Source: UBA5109 sp965661005
GTDB taxonomy: Bacteria > Pseudomonadota > Gammaproteobacteria > Pseudomonadales > Pseudohongiellaceae
DNA length: 64,000 bases
Direction: 5' to 3'
NCBI GenBank assembly: GCA_965661005.1
Contig: CBFICB010000006.1
Span: 62,001-126,000 of the forward strand
Under the pieces are notes generated by a model, which saw only the letters and a program-made list of their open reading frames with translations, had not been told where the DNA came from and made no database searches. The stretch's first letter is position 1. Every line of letters begins with the position of its first letter. The position numbers and the translations under genes were made by a program. Below, piece after piece: positions 9,791-19,190 of the stretch.

Positions 9791-10297
9791 ATGCGCCTGC
9801 ATAGTCTTATCCTGTTTGCATTGCTGTCTATTCAGGCTGCAATGCCGGTGCAGGCACACCTTGAGCAAACCCTGCTGACAACAGTCACTTACAATCCACG
9901 TACGCAACGGCTGGAGGTCATACATCAAATTTATGCTCATGATGTTGAACATGCTTTTGGTAATTTGGTTCAGGAAGATGGAGGTCTTGATGCTTTGCCA
10001 GCCCAAGCCTTTGTGAGCGTCGAGTTAGCTAAATCATTCAAGCTTTGGAAAACCGGTGATGAAGAGATTCCCCTGGCGCTCGTTGGCGCTGAATTGGAAG
10101 CAGAATTCTTTTATGTTTATCAGGAGGCAGATATTTCTGAAATCCCTCAATCGATGCGAGTTGAGCACGGTATGCTAAGAAACTACTGGCCCGACATGCG
10201 CAACTATCTCAATGTTGATTATGGAACATCGGTAAAAAGTCTGATCTTTTCAAATAACGATGGTGCGAAAACTATTACTGGTGACCAAAGAAACTAA
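9791..10297 (+). CDS. DUF6702 family exported protein
   Basis: The 168-residue product has a signal peptide (LILFALLSIQAAMPVQA) followed by AHLEQTLLTTVTYNPRTQRL and HQIYAHDVEHAF, the pattern of DUF6702, a family of periplasmic proteins of unknown role. The ATG follows the peptidase stop with no gap (TAA then ATG), so translation is very likely coupled and the two proteins are probably made in fixed ratio. There is no cysteine and no recognised catalytic motif. A partner or chaperone of the M1 peptidase is an inference from this arrangement. Confidence 0.8.
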   Translation: MRLHSLILFALLSIQAAMPVQAHLEQTLLTTVTYNPRTQRLEVIHQIYAHDVEHAFGNLVQEDGGLDALPAQAFVSVELAKSFKLWKTGDEEIPLALVGAELEAEFFYVYQEADISEIPQSMRVEHGMLRNYWPDMRNYLNVDYGTSVKSLIFSNNDGAKTITGDQRN

Positions 10298-10425
10298 AAT
10301 CCAACATCTCCTGACTAGCTCAAATACATAATTTTTCCTTACTTCTAATTGGCCTAAAGCTGATAAACTCTGTAAAAATCAGTAATATCTGTAACATTAC
10401 ATTTAAAAATAAGTCTTTTGAGTCG

Positions 10426-12561
10426 ATGAAATCTATATTTTCACAAATATCAGCCTCTCTACTTATTCTGCTAAGTTTTTCTGTGCAGGCTCAAGTTGTT
10501 GTTGGCGAACATGTCGATGCTGAGCTAGTTGCTGAAATGACGGGCGTCGCTCCTGGTCAGAATACATGGGTAGCATTACGCCTCGAGCATATGGAGAACT
10601 GGCATACCTATTGGAAGAATCCCGGCGATGCTGGTCGTGCTACTCAGATTGACTGGACGCTTCCTGAAGGGGTGACTGCCGGTGAAATTGTCTGGCCTAC
10701 ACCTAAGCGCATAGAGCTACCAGCTGACCTGGTTGATTTCGGGTACGAAGACGAGATTTTTTTGCAAGTTCCTCTCACTATTTCTGAATCTTTTGAGGCC
10801 CAAAACCTGAATATTAGTGCCAATGCTCAGTGGTTAGAATGTCAAGATATTTGTATTCCTGGCGGAGCCAACGTCACTTTATCGTTACCGGTTTTGGATG
10901 AATCACAAATTAGCCAAAACCCCCAATGGGTTGAAGGTTTTGCGAAAACTCGAGCTTCAATCCCAAGCAGTGATGTCAGCTTTGATACTACTTTTTCTAT
11001 CACTGAAGGCAGTTTAAACATCTTGGTACAGGCCACTGAAGCAGTTTTCGAAAATGCCAGTTCGATAAGGTTTATACCGGGAGAACATAGAGTTTTTAAT
11101 TACACCTCTCCCCAGGAAATCACTTACCAGCTTTCCAGTTTACAATTATCCCAGGGACACCACCCTCGCCTCAACGAAGCACCTGAAGAGATAAGCGGAC
11201 TCTTATTAGTCACTGATGCTAGCGGGCAACAAATATCTTATGAAATTACTGCTGTACCGGACGGTATTAATGCTGCGGATTTTGGGCTGTTAGCCCTTAA
11301 TGCAGAATCAACCAGCAGCTCATCTAGCTCTTCAGATATGAGTCTTATGCTGGTGTTTGTCTTTGCCATGCTAGGAGGCATGATTCTAAATCTCATGCCC
11401 TGTGTGTTCCCAGTGCTATCCTTAAAAGTTCTAAGTCTGGCGTCTAACAGTAATTCAACTCAACAGGAAAAACGCTTACATGGACTGGCTTATGCAGCCG
11501 GTGTCATCACTGCCTTTCTAATTCTTGCCTCGGTATTGCTTGTTCTACAGGCTGGTGGTGCACTCATAGGTTGGGGCTTCCATTTGCAGTCACCCTGGTT
11601 TATCAGTCTCCTGATTTTTCTGTTTTTTATTATGGGCCTCTCAATGTCAGGGGTAGTTGAATTTGGTACCAGTATTATGGGTGTTGGAACTGAACTACAG
11701 GATAAAGAAGGCTATTCTGGCTCATTTTTTACAGGCATTCTGGCCAGTGTAGTTGCTAGTCCCTGTACAGCTCCGTTTATGGGGGCTGCACTGGGTTTTG
11801 CATTTACACAACCGGCCATTATTGCCTTGGCTGTTTTTGTTGCCCTGGGTCTGGGTATGGCTTTACCGTTTTTATTGATTTCTTTTAATCCAGCGCTTTC
11901 TAGTCTTCTTCCCCATCCTGGTAAGTGGATGCTGACATTTAAACAAGTACTGGCCTTTCCTCTTTATGCAACAGTTGTTTGGTTATTGTGGGTTTTAGGT
12001 AACCAAACCGGCACCGATGGCATGGCTCTAGTCGTTGCATCTTGTGTTTTGCTAGCCTTGGCAGCATGGCTATATCAACGTCGTCGAGAAATTCGATCTT
12101 CCTTCTGGCGTTATGCCAATGCCTCTATTATCTTGCTATGTCTGTTTGTAACAATCGGCGTCGTGAGATCACCATTACTTCAGACTCAGGCTAATGCTCA
12201 AGTGATTAGTGAAAACGCATCTTATGAAGCTTATAGTGATGCACGTCTGGCCCAGTTGAGAAATGATGGGCAGGCTGTATTTGTCAATATGACTGCAAGC
12301 TGGTGTATTACCTGTCTCGTCAATGAAAAAGTTGCCCTCAACTCTGAGGAATTCAAATCGGCTTTAGCCGATAACAATATTACTTATCTGAAAGGTGACT
12401 GGACAAATAACGATCCGGAAATTACTGAAGTGCTAAGGCGTTATGAGACCAGTGGAGTGCCTTTATATCTAATGTTTCCTGCCGACCCGTCGAAACCAGC
12501 AGAAGTTCTACCCCAGATACTTACAACCAATATCATTCTCGACGCGATGCAGAGAATCTAG
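10426..12561 (+). CDS. DsbD/ScsB-like protein-disulfide reductase
   Basis: The 711-residue product has three parts after a signal peptide ending VQAQ. Residues about 25-280 form the periplasmic N-terminal domain, with Cys139 and Cys143 in WLECQDICIPG. Residues about 300-590 form a CcdA/DsbD-type membrane domain with its two key cysteines in NLMPCVFPVLSLK (Cys326) and SPCTAPFMGAA (Cys447). Residues about 600-711 form a thioredoxin-like domain with SWCITC (Cys627, Cys630). Such proteins carry electrons from cytoplasmic thioredoxin across the inner membrane to periplasmic thiols. The N-terminal domain is larger than in E. coli DsbD and resembles ScsB-like forms. It may help mature the many c-type cytochromes in this window, but that is inference. 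It sits 128 bases after the DUF6702 gene on the same strand. Confidence 0.9.
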   Translation: MKSIFSQISASLLILLSFSVQAQVVVGEHVDAELVAEMTGVAPGQNTWVALRLEHMENWHTYWKNPGDAGRATQIDWTLPEGVTAGEIVWPTPKRIELPADLVDFGYEDEIFLQVPLTISESFEAQNLNISANAQWLECQDICIPGGANVTLSLPVLDESQISQNPQWVEGFAKTRASIPSSDVSFDTTFSITEGSLNILVQATEAVFENASSIRFIPGEHRVFNYTSPQEITYQLSSLQLSQGHHPRLNEAPEEISGLLLVTDASGQQISYEITAVPDGINAADFGLLALNAESTSSSSSSSDMSLMLVFVFAMLGGMILNLMPCVFPVLSLKVLSLASNSNSTQQEKRLHGLAYAAGVITAFLILASVLLVLQAGGALIGWGFHLQSPWFISLLIFLFFIMGLSMSGVVEFGTSIMGVGTELQDKEGYSGSFFTGILASVVASPCTAPFMGAALGFAFTQPAIIALAVFVALGLGMALPFLLISFNPALSSLLPHPGKWMLTFKQVLAFPLYATVVWLLWVLGNQTGTDGMALVVASCVLLALAAWLYQRRREIRSSFWRYANASIILLCLFVTIGVVRSPLLQTQANAQVISENASYEAYSDARLAQLRNDGQAVFVNMTASWCITCLVNEKVALNSEEFKSALADNNITYLKGDWTNNDPEITEVLRRYETSGVPLYLMFPADPSKPAEVLPQILTTNIILDAMQRI

Positions 12562-12631
12562 AACAAGACCCAGGCTTCTGCAAAAAATTCTACACCTTTG
12601 AAACCTAATCCCAACCTAGTCTCGGGAAAAA

Positions 12632-14491
12632 TTAATCTCGGGCTGAGCGGATATGAATTAATATCTCATCGGCTCTTTTTAGAATATCATCATGACTTGG
12701 GCTAAGCACTTCACTGGCTATAACCAGCGCTTCACTGTCTCTTTCAGAGCCGTATTTAAATTTATGGTCATGACCAATAGATACGGTTTTAGCATTACGC
12801 CCGCCTTTAGGATTAATCATTTCATTAGGACGGCCATGGGAACCTTTAATATGCTCATAGCCTTGAGGATCACTATAATATTCTAGATCGCGATTATGAG
12901 TAGAAATCATCACTCGTAAATTATGCTCTGTACATTTTTCCAGAAAAGCCCAGGCAAGAGCTAACTGATAATCCGCACTGGTACCATTAAACAGCTCATC
13001 GAAAAGGCCCAGACTATTAATTGTTGCGTTATCCAAAAAGTCTTTTATGTTTTCAAGCTGTGCTTTAAAAGTACTGCGTTGATGTGTCAGGTCATCTTCA
13101 ACATTAAAATTATGGTAGATCTGATCAGGGACAGTTAGCTCTGCGCTTTCTGCCGCAACAGTTCTACCCATTAAGGCTCCCTGCAAGATTAATCCCAGGG
13201 CCTTTAATGATGTAGACTTACCAGCCATATTGGGTGAAGGCAGCACAACTACAGTAACTGGCTGACCGCTGTCCGGGTCAATTTCGCCTAAAGAAAAATC
13301 GCCAAAATTTTCACTAACACTATTCAAGTAATGATTTATCAGATCTGCTCTAAGTGGGCTATCTTTAGCCTTGGTATCTGCAAAATTATCCAGGGCAGTT
13401 TCAAGTTCCTGCAGAGATTTAGCTTCAGACCAGCGTAAGTTATTGGTGCGTCCGCGACGAAAATCATTTTCACGTTTGACCAGTTTTGAAACCAGCTTAT
13501 GTTCTTGCAGGTGAGATATTAATGCTTCAGAGCCGCCAAGATCTCTATACATTGATGCCGAGATATCAACCCCCGGCACGCCACCCTGACCTTCACGAAG
13601 TAAATAAGCATGGTGAAAATTATGAAAGGAAAACTTTAAGCCTGTGCCGTCAGGCGAAGACACTTTTGGGAAATTTCCGTAAAAGCCTCCATCTATTTGT
13701 CTCACGCTCTCAGCATATTCTATTAATTGTGCAACCACTAATGCTTCTTGTGCATATTTTTGTAAGCCGCAACTTTGTATATATTCAGCCGCTGCATTAC
13801 CGGGTAAATGGCAATGGGTTTTTATTTCTGTATGCGTAATGCCAACTTCTTTGGCAACTTTAGGCTCAAGTGTGACTAGCATCCCCAGGTCATCCAGGGT
13901 TAGTCCTGAGGTTTTAATCGTATCTGAGCCATCTGGCTCCATTGCCAAGTTTTGAACAATTTCATCAAGCACTTTGATATTATTGGCAACCTTGTCGATA
14001 TCTTTTAAACCATCCCACTGCTTAAAAAGCTCACTATGTTTTTCTATCGCATTTTCTATAACCGTCAGTAATTTTAAAAAATAGGCATACTTATCATGAG
14101 CAATACGAATATTGTCAGCTGCCTTCTCACTATCGCTGGGTTTTGAAAAAGCAAAATGGTCGCCTCTTGACGTATATTTAAAGTCAGCCGCAGGGATATC
14201 AGCGCTCACTAATCCCTGTATCATGGTAATTAATTCCGCGTCCTGAAATGGTCGATATTCAATCGCCTTAGTGAATATTTTCCCGGTTTCTCCCTTAAAG
14301 ATATTTTTTAGAATATGATCGCCGTTACTACTACCGCTTAGCCGATTACCTTCAACATTATAAATATCAAAAAACACACGAGTGCTTTCTAATGCATCTT
14401 GATTGATCCCAACCAGCGTGCAATATCTACCCAGGATTCCATTAGGTTGGTTTTCCAGGCGAGCACTTATTTCAGTATCAGTAAATTTCAT
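12632..14491 (-). CDS. Short MutS-like ATPase lacking the mismatch-recognition domain
   Basis: The last 210 of 619 residues are a MutS-type ABC ATPase: P-loop SPNMAGKST near residue 419, Walker B with signature GLFDELFNGTSADYQ near 497, and the H-loop MISTHNRDL. The first glycine of the usual GPNMxGKST loop is serine here. Upstream helices resemble the MutS core/clamp region (YLLREGQGGVPGVDIS, about 290-350). The mismatch-binding and connector domains of true MutS (about 850 residues) are absent, so it is not the repair MutS. Related short MutS proteins are known, but their roles are mostly unsettled. It starts 22 bases after the di-haem peroxidase stop on the same strand, with a weak ribosome site, so it may ride on the Fur-controlled transcript or have its own promoter. 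Confidence 0.8.
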   Translation of the reverse strand: MKFTDTEISARLENQPNGILGRYCTLVGINQDALESTRVFFDIYNVEGNRLSGSSNGDHILKNIFKGETGKIFTKAIEYRPFQDAELITMIQGLVSADIPAADFKYTSRGDHFAFSKPSDSEKAADNIRIAHDKYAYFLKLLTVIENAIEKHSELFKQWDGLKDIDKVANNIKVLDEIVQNLAMEPDGSDTIKTSGLTLDDLGMLVTLEPKVAKEVGITHTEIKTHCHLPGNAAAEYIQSCGLQKYAQEALVVAQLIEYAESVRQIDGGFYGNFPKVSSPDGTGLKFSFHNFHHAYLLREGQGGVPGVDISASMYRDLGGSEALISHLQEHKLVSKLVKRENDFRRGRTNNLRWSEAKSLQELETALDNFADTKAKDSPLRADLINHYLNSVSENFGDFSLGEIDPDSGQPVTVVVLPSPNMAGKSTSLKALGLILQGALMGRTVAAESAELTVPDQIYHNFNVEDDLTHQRSTFKAQLENIKDFLDNATINSLGLFDELFNGTSADYQLALAWAFLEKCTEHNLRVMISTHNRDLEYYSDPQGYEHIKGSHGRPNEMINPKGGRNAKTVSIGHDHKFKYGSERDSEALVIASEVLSPSHDDILKRADEILIHIRSARD

Positions 14492-14512
14492 GAATGTACA
14501 TCTTGGTATGAA

Positions 14513-15682
14513 TTAATTTTGACCTTCTATGAGCGGTTCATAGCGGCTATCAGTTAGTAGTCGCATAAAAGCGAGCAATGCATTTATTCTTCTTTCGTCT
14601 AAGGCTGGAGCAGATTCTAATTCTGTTATAGAGATGTTTTCTGCAACTTCAGGCTCGCCCCAAATATTCCCGGTTTCAGGATTAATTTGTGCCGAGCTAT
14701 TCCTAGTATTGAATTTATTATAGAACAAAATGACAGTTCTTAAATCCTGAAAAACGCCATTATGCATATATGGCGCTGTAATAGCGATATTTCTTAAAGT
14801 TGGGACTTTGAATTTGCCAGCTTGTGCCGGGTCAGTAATTTGCGGATTTTCCAGTAGTCCTCTATCAACATAGTCACTTCCCAAACCATTGGCTTCGCGC
14901 AAAGCCTCATTTACTGGCACTCCAATATTGTGGAAAAGATAGTTGCTAAAGGTTTCTCTTTCTGTGCCTGGTAAAGTATTAAGTTGATGGCATTGATTAC
15001 AATTAGTAAATTGTTCTGAGAAAAACAAGGTCATCCCCAATTCCTCTTCTCGACTTAATTCATACTCTCCACGCAGATAACGATCATATTTAGAATCAAA
15101 GGGAGAAAAGAACTCTGTTTTTTCAAAAGCAGCTATGCTTTCGGTCATAGCCCGATATGCAGCATCAGTATCGGTAAAAATATCTTCTCCAAAGAGGTTT
15201 TTAAATGCAGTTTCATATGTTTGGTTTTCTAGTAGACGCTCAATGACAGCCCCTTTATTTGGGAAAGCCATTTCTAATAGGTTTAGTGGTGGGCCACCAG
15301 CCTGTCCTGCCAGATTGCTCTCGCGCCCATCCAAAAACATACCTCCCTGATACTCACCTTCGGCATTTATATGGAACTCTGGTGTCAGTGCTGCATAAGA
15401 AATTGTTGGCGCATTACGATCACCTAGAGAAAGCATATCTCCCCCCAGTGATGCAGCTGCAGAAACGCCATTTTCTCGCCAGTCTGTAAAAGCTCTGGCA
15501 GGATCATGACATGTTGCACAACTTTGAGTACGCGCTTGCGAAAGATTTACATCGAAAAACAAAGCGGCTCCAAGATCAGCCATTTTTCTTAGGCGCAAAT
15601 CACTTGCATCAGCTGCCAGTGTCGCTTCTGTTGCTCCAATAAAAAGAAAAATAATTAGGAAATATTTCAACGCTTTTAACAC
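14513..15682 (-). CDS. MauG/CcpA-type di-haem cytochrome c peroxidase
   Basis: The 389-residue product has a signal peptide (YFLIIFLFIGATEATLAA) and two c-haem sites, SCATCH (Cys55-His59) and NCNQCH (Cys228-His232), in the arrangement of bacterial di-haem peroxidases and MauG. PTLRNIAITAPYMHNGVFQ, a typical C-terminal motif of this family with a Met/His region near the second haem, is present. Family members reduce hydrogen peroxide or oxidise protein side chains in the periplasm. The GTG start follows the DUF1513 stop directly (TAG then GTG), which indicates translational coupling. It is thus the fifth gene of the Fur-controlled imelysin operon; in the classic four-gene version (for example PA4370-PA4373) I do not recall this peroxidase. 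Confidence 0.9.
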   Translation of the reverse strand: MLKALKYFLIIFLFIGATEATLAADASDLRLRKMADLGAALFFDVNLSQARTQSCATCHDPARAFTDWRENGVSAAASLGGDMLSLGDRNAPTISYAALTPEFHINAEGEYQGGMFLDGRESNLAGQAGGPPLNLLEMAFPNKGAVIERLLENQTYETAFKNLFGEDIFTDTDAAYRAMTESIAAFEKTEFFSPFDSKYDRYLRGEYELSREEELGMTLFFSEQFTNCNQCHQLNTLPGTERETFSNYLFHNIGVPVNEALREANGLGSDYVDRGLLENPQITDPAQAGKFKVPTLRNIAITAPYMHNGVFQDLRTVILFYNKFNTRNSSAQINPETGNIWGEPEVAENISITELESAPALDERRINALLAFMRLLTDSRYEPLIEGQN

Positions 15683-16840
15683 CTAGGTCACCGTTAAATG
15701 GTTGTCCCAAAATAACCCGGCATTGAAATCTTCACTAAGAGTAAAATTGGTAATAGTCTGTTGAGCCAAATCGTAATACCGAACTTGTCCAGTTCCAGCA
15801 CTGTATAAAAAGCCATCTTTATAAGCACATACACCGCAGGCATCCCTGGCCCGAACCTGTTTTAAAAACTCACCACTTTGTGCATCCCAGAAAGTTAATA
15901 CATTAGCACGTGGGCATGAAGCAACGAGAAAACGACCGCTAGCATCGTAACGAATAGATCCAACATATTGGGCTAACTGGGATTGAACCTGTTCTGGTGC
16001 CAACATCAAACGAATAGGTTCACCACGCTGATGGGTAGCAAGCAGTGGCACACGTAAAAAAGGTTCGCCTTCAAACTGCATGGACATTGCAAGCTGACCC
16101 TGGCCATTAATATCCAAATGGCGAATGCTGGCCTGGTGATACTCAGCTGGCAAGCTCCATTGTTCTAGGCGCTCTCCTGTAAACCTGTTCAAATAAACCA
16201 AAGATGGTTGCATAGAATCGATATTGAGCTTTTCCCGAACAGAGTCAGGGTGTGTACGAATTCCACCATTTGCAATAACGAGGGTTTGTTGATCTGGCAT
16301 CATGAGTACTTCATGTGGCCCAACACCATAAGTAGGGAACTCATTCACTCGCTCAAGAACTACAGTGCTTAATGATTTTTTAACCTGCCAGACTCCGATT
16401 TGTCCGCTGTCTCCTTGCATGTCTTCATAGGCACTTTCTGTTGTATATAAATATTTGTCATCATTGGAAAACACGCCGTGCCCATAAAAATGCCTTCCTT
16501 CAGTTGCTTCAATTTCTTGCAGAATGTCTCCACTTAAAGTATCGCCAAGAACCATAAATCTTCCCGGTCTGCGTGCAATAACCGTAAATAAATCTGAGTT
16601 AGAACTTAAGGCAACAGCATGAGCCCTAGCTTCTAGCTGGTGGCTATAAAGCTCTGTAAATTCATTATTTTTGATGGTGAAAGCTTTTAACCAGTGAGTA
16701 TCATTACTGAGTGAAGCGGCGCTTAGAAAAATCGGATCCCCTTCATTTTTACCCAATGCAAAAGAAGGATTTAAGCCAAGCGCTAAAGCGAGGCTCAGGA
16801 AAGAACGTCTTGGTAGGTTATGAATATTTGCCGAAGACAT
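15683..16840 (-). CDS. DUF1513 beta-propeller-like exported protein
   Basis: The 385-residue product begins with a twin-arginine-like signal (NLPRRSFLSLALALGL), so export may be through Tat. The body fits DUF1513 with repeated blade-like segments: ARAHAVALSSNSDLFTVIAR, ATEGRHFYGHGVFSND, YGVGPHEVLMMPDQQTLVIA and RHLDINGQGQLAMSMQFEGE. His residues such as in RHFYGHG and GVGPHEV recur. The family is always found near imelysin genes, and its activity is unknown. I use the ATG at 16840: it comes one base after the preceding imelysin stop and follows a GGGG stretch. An upstream in-frame start at 16870 would overlap the imelysin gene by 29 bases. Confidence 0.88.
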   Translation of the reverse strand: MSSANIHNLPRRSFLSLALALGLNPSFALGKNEGDPIFLSAASLSNDTHWLKAFTIKNNEFTELYSHQLEARAHAVALSSNSDLFTVIARRPGRFMVLGDTLSGDILQEIEATEGRHFYGHGVFSNDDKYLYTTESAYEDMQGDSGQIGVWQVKKSLSTVVLERVNEFPTYGVGPHEVLMMPDQQTLVIANGGIRTHPDSVREKLNIDSMQPSLVYLNRFTGERLEQWSLPAEYHQASIRHLDINGQGQLAMSMQFEGEPFLRVPLLATHQRGEPIRLMLAPEQVQSQLAQYVGSIRYDASGRFLVASCPRANVLTFWDAQSGEFLKQVRARDACGVCAYKDGFLYSAGTGQVRYYDLAQQTITNFTLSEDFNAGLFWDNHLTVT

Positions 16841-16841
16841 A

Positions 16842-17918
16842 TTAGTCCCCATCCAAACTATTAAAACCAAGATATAAATCAGTATTTTTTAAAGCCGTTT
16901 CAAGCGCCTCATGTAATGCTTCAACTTGTGCATGTAAAGCTTGCAACTGAAAATATAGGGTTTCATCTCTTATCGCTGTCACCAATGAATCTGGCAATGC
17001 AGAAAGAGTCACGCCTAGATCAGAAAACCCTTGGTTTATTGCCTCGACATCTTCTCCATGAAAGGCAGGACTATAGGCAGAAAAAAATAAAGCCAGACTG
17101 TCTAAATTATTGCTAATATTTGCCAGTGAACTTTCAGAGCGCCAAGATTCAGCAGAACGCGCTCGAGCGCTGTCAAAGGATTCTCCAAGAGCTGGCGCCA
17201 GTTTGAAATCTCGTATTTTTGCAATCGCTTCTTGTAGCGCTTTTAAAAAATCGATACTCAAATCTTCAGCATTTTCATAAAAACCACCTGCAGCCGGTTC
17301 TAAAACAAGTGCCCTGTATTCATCTACCCAACGCTGTGTTACTCCAGCACTAATCTCATTAATATTTCTGGCAATGGTTTCAGTTAAGGAACACAGATAA
17401 GGGTTATTTTGAAAAGTATTGAGAGCATTGGCATCATATAAAATTCTTTCCAATGCAGGCATTCCTTGCACGCCAACGCTTTGACGAGGAAATGCGTTAC
17501 TCGTCAAAATTTCTTCATCTTGTGCAGCTATCAAGGCGTCTAGTTGGCGACCGCTGGCTCCGCGTTCATCAGGCCAATATTGCATACGATAATTCCAGTT
17601 AAAATAGGTAATTGGGCCGAACTGAATATGCTGGACTTTCTGCCAGGCAAGCATGGATGCCTGATAGGAATTCTTTAAGCTGTTCAGGTTTTCAGACCTT
17701 AAATCCGAACAAAAACTTACTGCACTGGAAATTAACTGTTCAGAAGATGATGCCAGATTTTGATAAGCAGGAATGATAAGCTCATCAGTCACAGCAATAT
17801 TAATTGCTGTCCAATCTTCATCTCTAGTAATCAGATTCTGTCCCTGAACTAAAGTGCTGGCTAAAAAAAATATAATTAGCCCGATTCTTTTTGCAATATG
17901 TTGATTCATAGTTAACAT
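16842..17918 (-). CDS. Imelysin family protein (second copy)
   Basis: The 358-residue product has a signal peptide (IGLIIFFLASTLVQG) and the imelysin/EfeO-like helical fold pattern: QASMLAWQKVQHIQFGPI, then NYRMQYWPDERG, and GVQGMPALERILYD where imelysins of the first type carry GxHxxE. The histidine of that motif is thus missing here, although the glutamate is kept. Imelysins are periplasmic or outer-membrane-attached proteins linked to iron uptake; early reports of peptidase activity are doubtful. It corresponds in position to the second imelysin of the conserved imelysin-DHOR-imelysin-DUF1513 cluster. It lies eight bases after the DHOR stop; ATGs at 17918 and 17909 are both possible. Confidence 0.88.
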   Translation of the reverse strand: MLTMNQHIAKRIGLIIFFLASTLVQGQNLITRDEDWTAINIAVTDELIIPAYQNLASSSEQLISSAVSFCSDLRSENLNSLKNSYQASMLAWQKVQHIQFGPITYFNWNYRMQYWPDERGASGRQLDALIAAQDEEILTSNAFPRQSVGVQGMPALERILYDANALNTFQNNPYLCSLTETIARNINEISAGVTQRWVDEYRALVLEPAAGGFYENAEDLSIDFLKALQEAIAKIRDFKLAPALGESFDSARARSAESWRSESSLANISNNLDSLALFFSAYSPAFHGEDVEAINQGFSDLGVTLSALPDSLVTAIRDETLYFQLQALHAQVEALHEALETALKNTDLYLGFNSLDGD

Positions 17919-17926
17919 TATATGCT

Positions 17927-19132
17927 CTAAATGCTTTGTAAAAAATGGATTATGCTTTGTCTTTCTGCACTCGATAAGGCTTTAAAAGCTTGTTTAGAGC
18001 CCTCAGCTTCCCCACCATGCCACAATATGGCTTCCAACAAATTCGCAGCCCTGCCATCATGTAAATAATACTGCTCCTCATTTTGTTGATAGCTTGAAAG
18101 CCCCCATAACGGCGGTGTCCTCCACTCATAGGAAAATTCATTATCAAAAGTATCAGCTAATGCCTCTCCCATATCATGTAACAACAAGTCTGAATAAGGA
18201 TTTATTGACCCTTGTAAATAGCCGGTTTGATGGCAGCTCTGGCAACCAATACTTTCAAATAAGACTTTACCATCAGAATCTATATTATCTACGTTAATCG
18301 CAGGCAAAGGGATGTTCCTTATAAAATATAATAGACTGGCAAATGCAGGTAGGCCTATCTCTAGATTCTGATCTTGTCTGGAAGCACCATTTGGACGCGA
18401 TAAGCAATAACTTTGTAGTTGCGTGCAATCACCAAAAGGATTTGGGAATAATTCTGAACTAATGCCCAAGTCTAAACTTAGTGCCTGTCCGATCTGTTCC
18501 TCTAAATTTATTACATCGGCTTTCCAGCCAAAACGACCAGCACCGGCTCTTCCTGAGACTCCATCTTTGTCCAGGTCTTCAGGGTCCTCTTTCTCAAGCA
18601 GTTCATGTAAGGGGATATCGGCCAATAGACCTACTCCAAACAGTGCTGGTGCAAATCTAGGAGAAAAGTGTTCTATTTCACCCGGCCGGCCATCAGAACT
18701 TCGTGTCTCTGTTTGTACATTTGTAAAAACATAATGAGGTTTTTTTAGAGTGACTTCTGTCAAATCAGACAATATCTCAACAGTATCGCTATAACTAATT
18801 TCAACATTGGCTTCTGCTGGCAATCCTGAAATAGCTCTACTTTGAAGCTGCTGCCCCAAAAAAGGACTATTAATCCGAAAATTTAATCCAGAACTTAGAG
18901 TCCCTTTTCCTGCACCAACATGACATTCAGCACAGGAGCGGGCATTATACAGTGGCCCTAAACCATCACTGGCTTTTGTTGAGGATGGTGCCGATACCCA
19001 AACTTTTTCAAACAGTGCTTGCCCTGTTAAGAAATCCAGTCCAGCTTCGGAGATTGGGAAAGGATTTTGTTGTGCAATGACAACATTACCCAGGCACCAA
19101 AAGAGAATAAATATTATCAAACGCAGCTTCAT
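17927..19132 (-). CDS. Di-haem oxidoreductase (DHOR/DUF1111 family)
   Basis: The 401-residue product has a signal peptide (LIIFILFWCLGNVVIA) and two c-type haem sites, SCAECH (Cys67-His71) and GCQSCHQTG (Cys297-His301). LFEKVWVSAPSST, DGLGPLYNARSCAECH and LHDGRAANLLEAILWHGGEA are the hallmark stretches of the family often annotated as putative thiol oxidoreductase. In the Fur-controlled cluster it probably handles electrons in the periplasm, perhaps for changing the redox state of iron or haem, but no reaction has been shown. It lies between the two imelysin genes, 58 bases after the first. Confidence 0.9.
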   Translation of the reverse strand: MKLRLIIFILFWCLGNVVIAQQNPFPISEAGLDFLTGQALFEKVWVSAPSSTKASDGLGPLYNARSCAECHVGAGKGTLSSGLNFRINSPFLGQQLQSRAISGLPAEANVEISYSDTVEILSDLTEVTLKKPHYVFTNVQTETRSSDGRPGEIEHFSPRFAPALFGVGLLADIPLHELLEKEDPEDLDKDGVSGRAGAGRFGWKADVINLEEQIGQALSLDLGISSELFPNPFGDCTQLQSYCLSRPNGASRQDQNLEIGLPAFASLLYFIRNIPLPAINVDNIDSDGKVLFESIGCQSCHQTGYLQGSINPYSDLLLHDMGEALADTFDNEFSYEWRTPPLWGLSSYQQNEEQYYLHDGRAANLLEAILWHGGEAEGSKQAFKALSSAERQSIIHFLQSI

Positions 19133-19190
19133 GATTTATTTTTAACTTTACAATCAAAACTGAAAACAAAGTTGCCGCCCTAGAATTCTC

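Noticed and set aside
13486..13839. A 117-codon rightward open frame inside the MutS-like gene
   Set aside because: Antisense to the clear MutS-type coding frame, with low-complexity basic composition and no ribosome site.
18423..18734. A 103-codon rightward open frame inside the di-haem oxidoreductase gene
   Set aside because: The opposite strand encodes a complete conserved protein with two haem motifs; this frame is a shadow of its codons.
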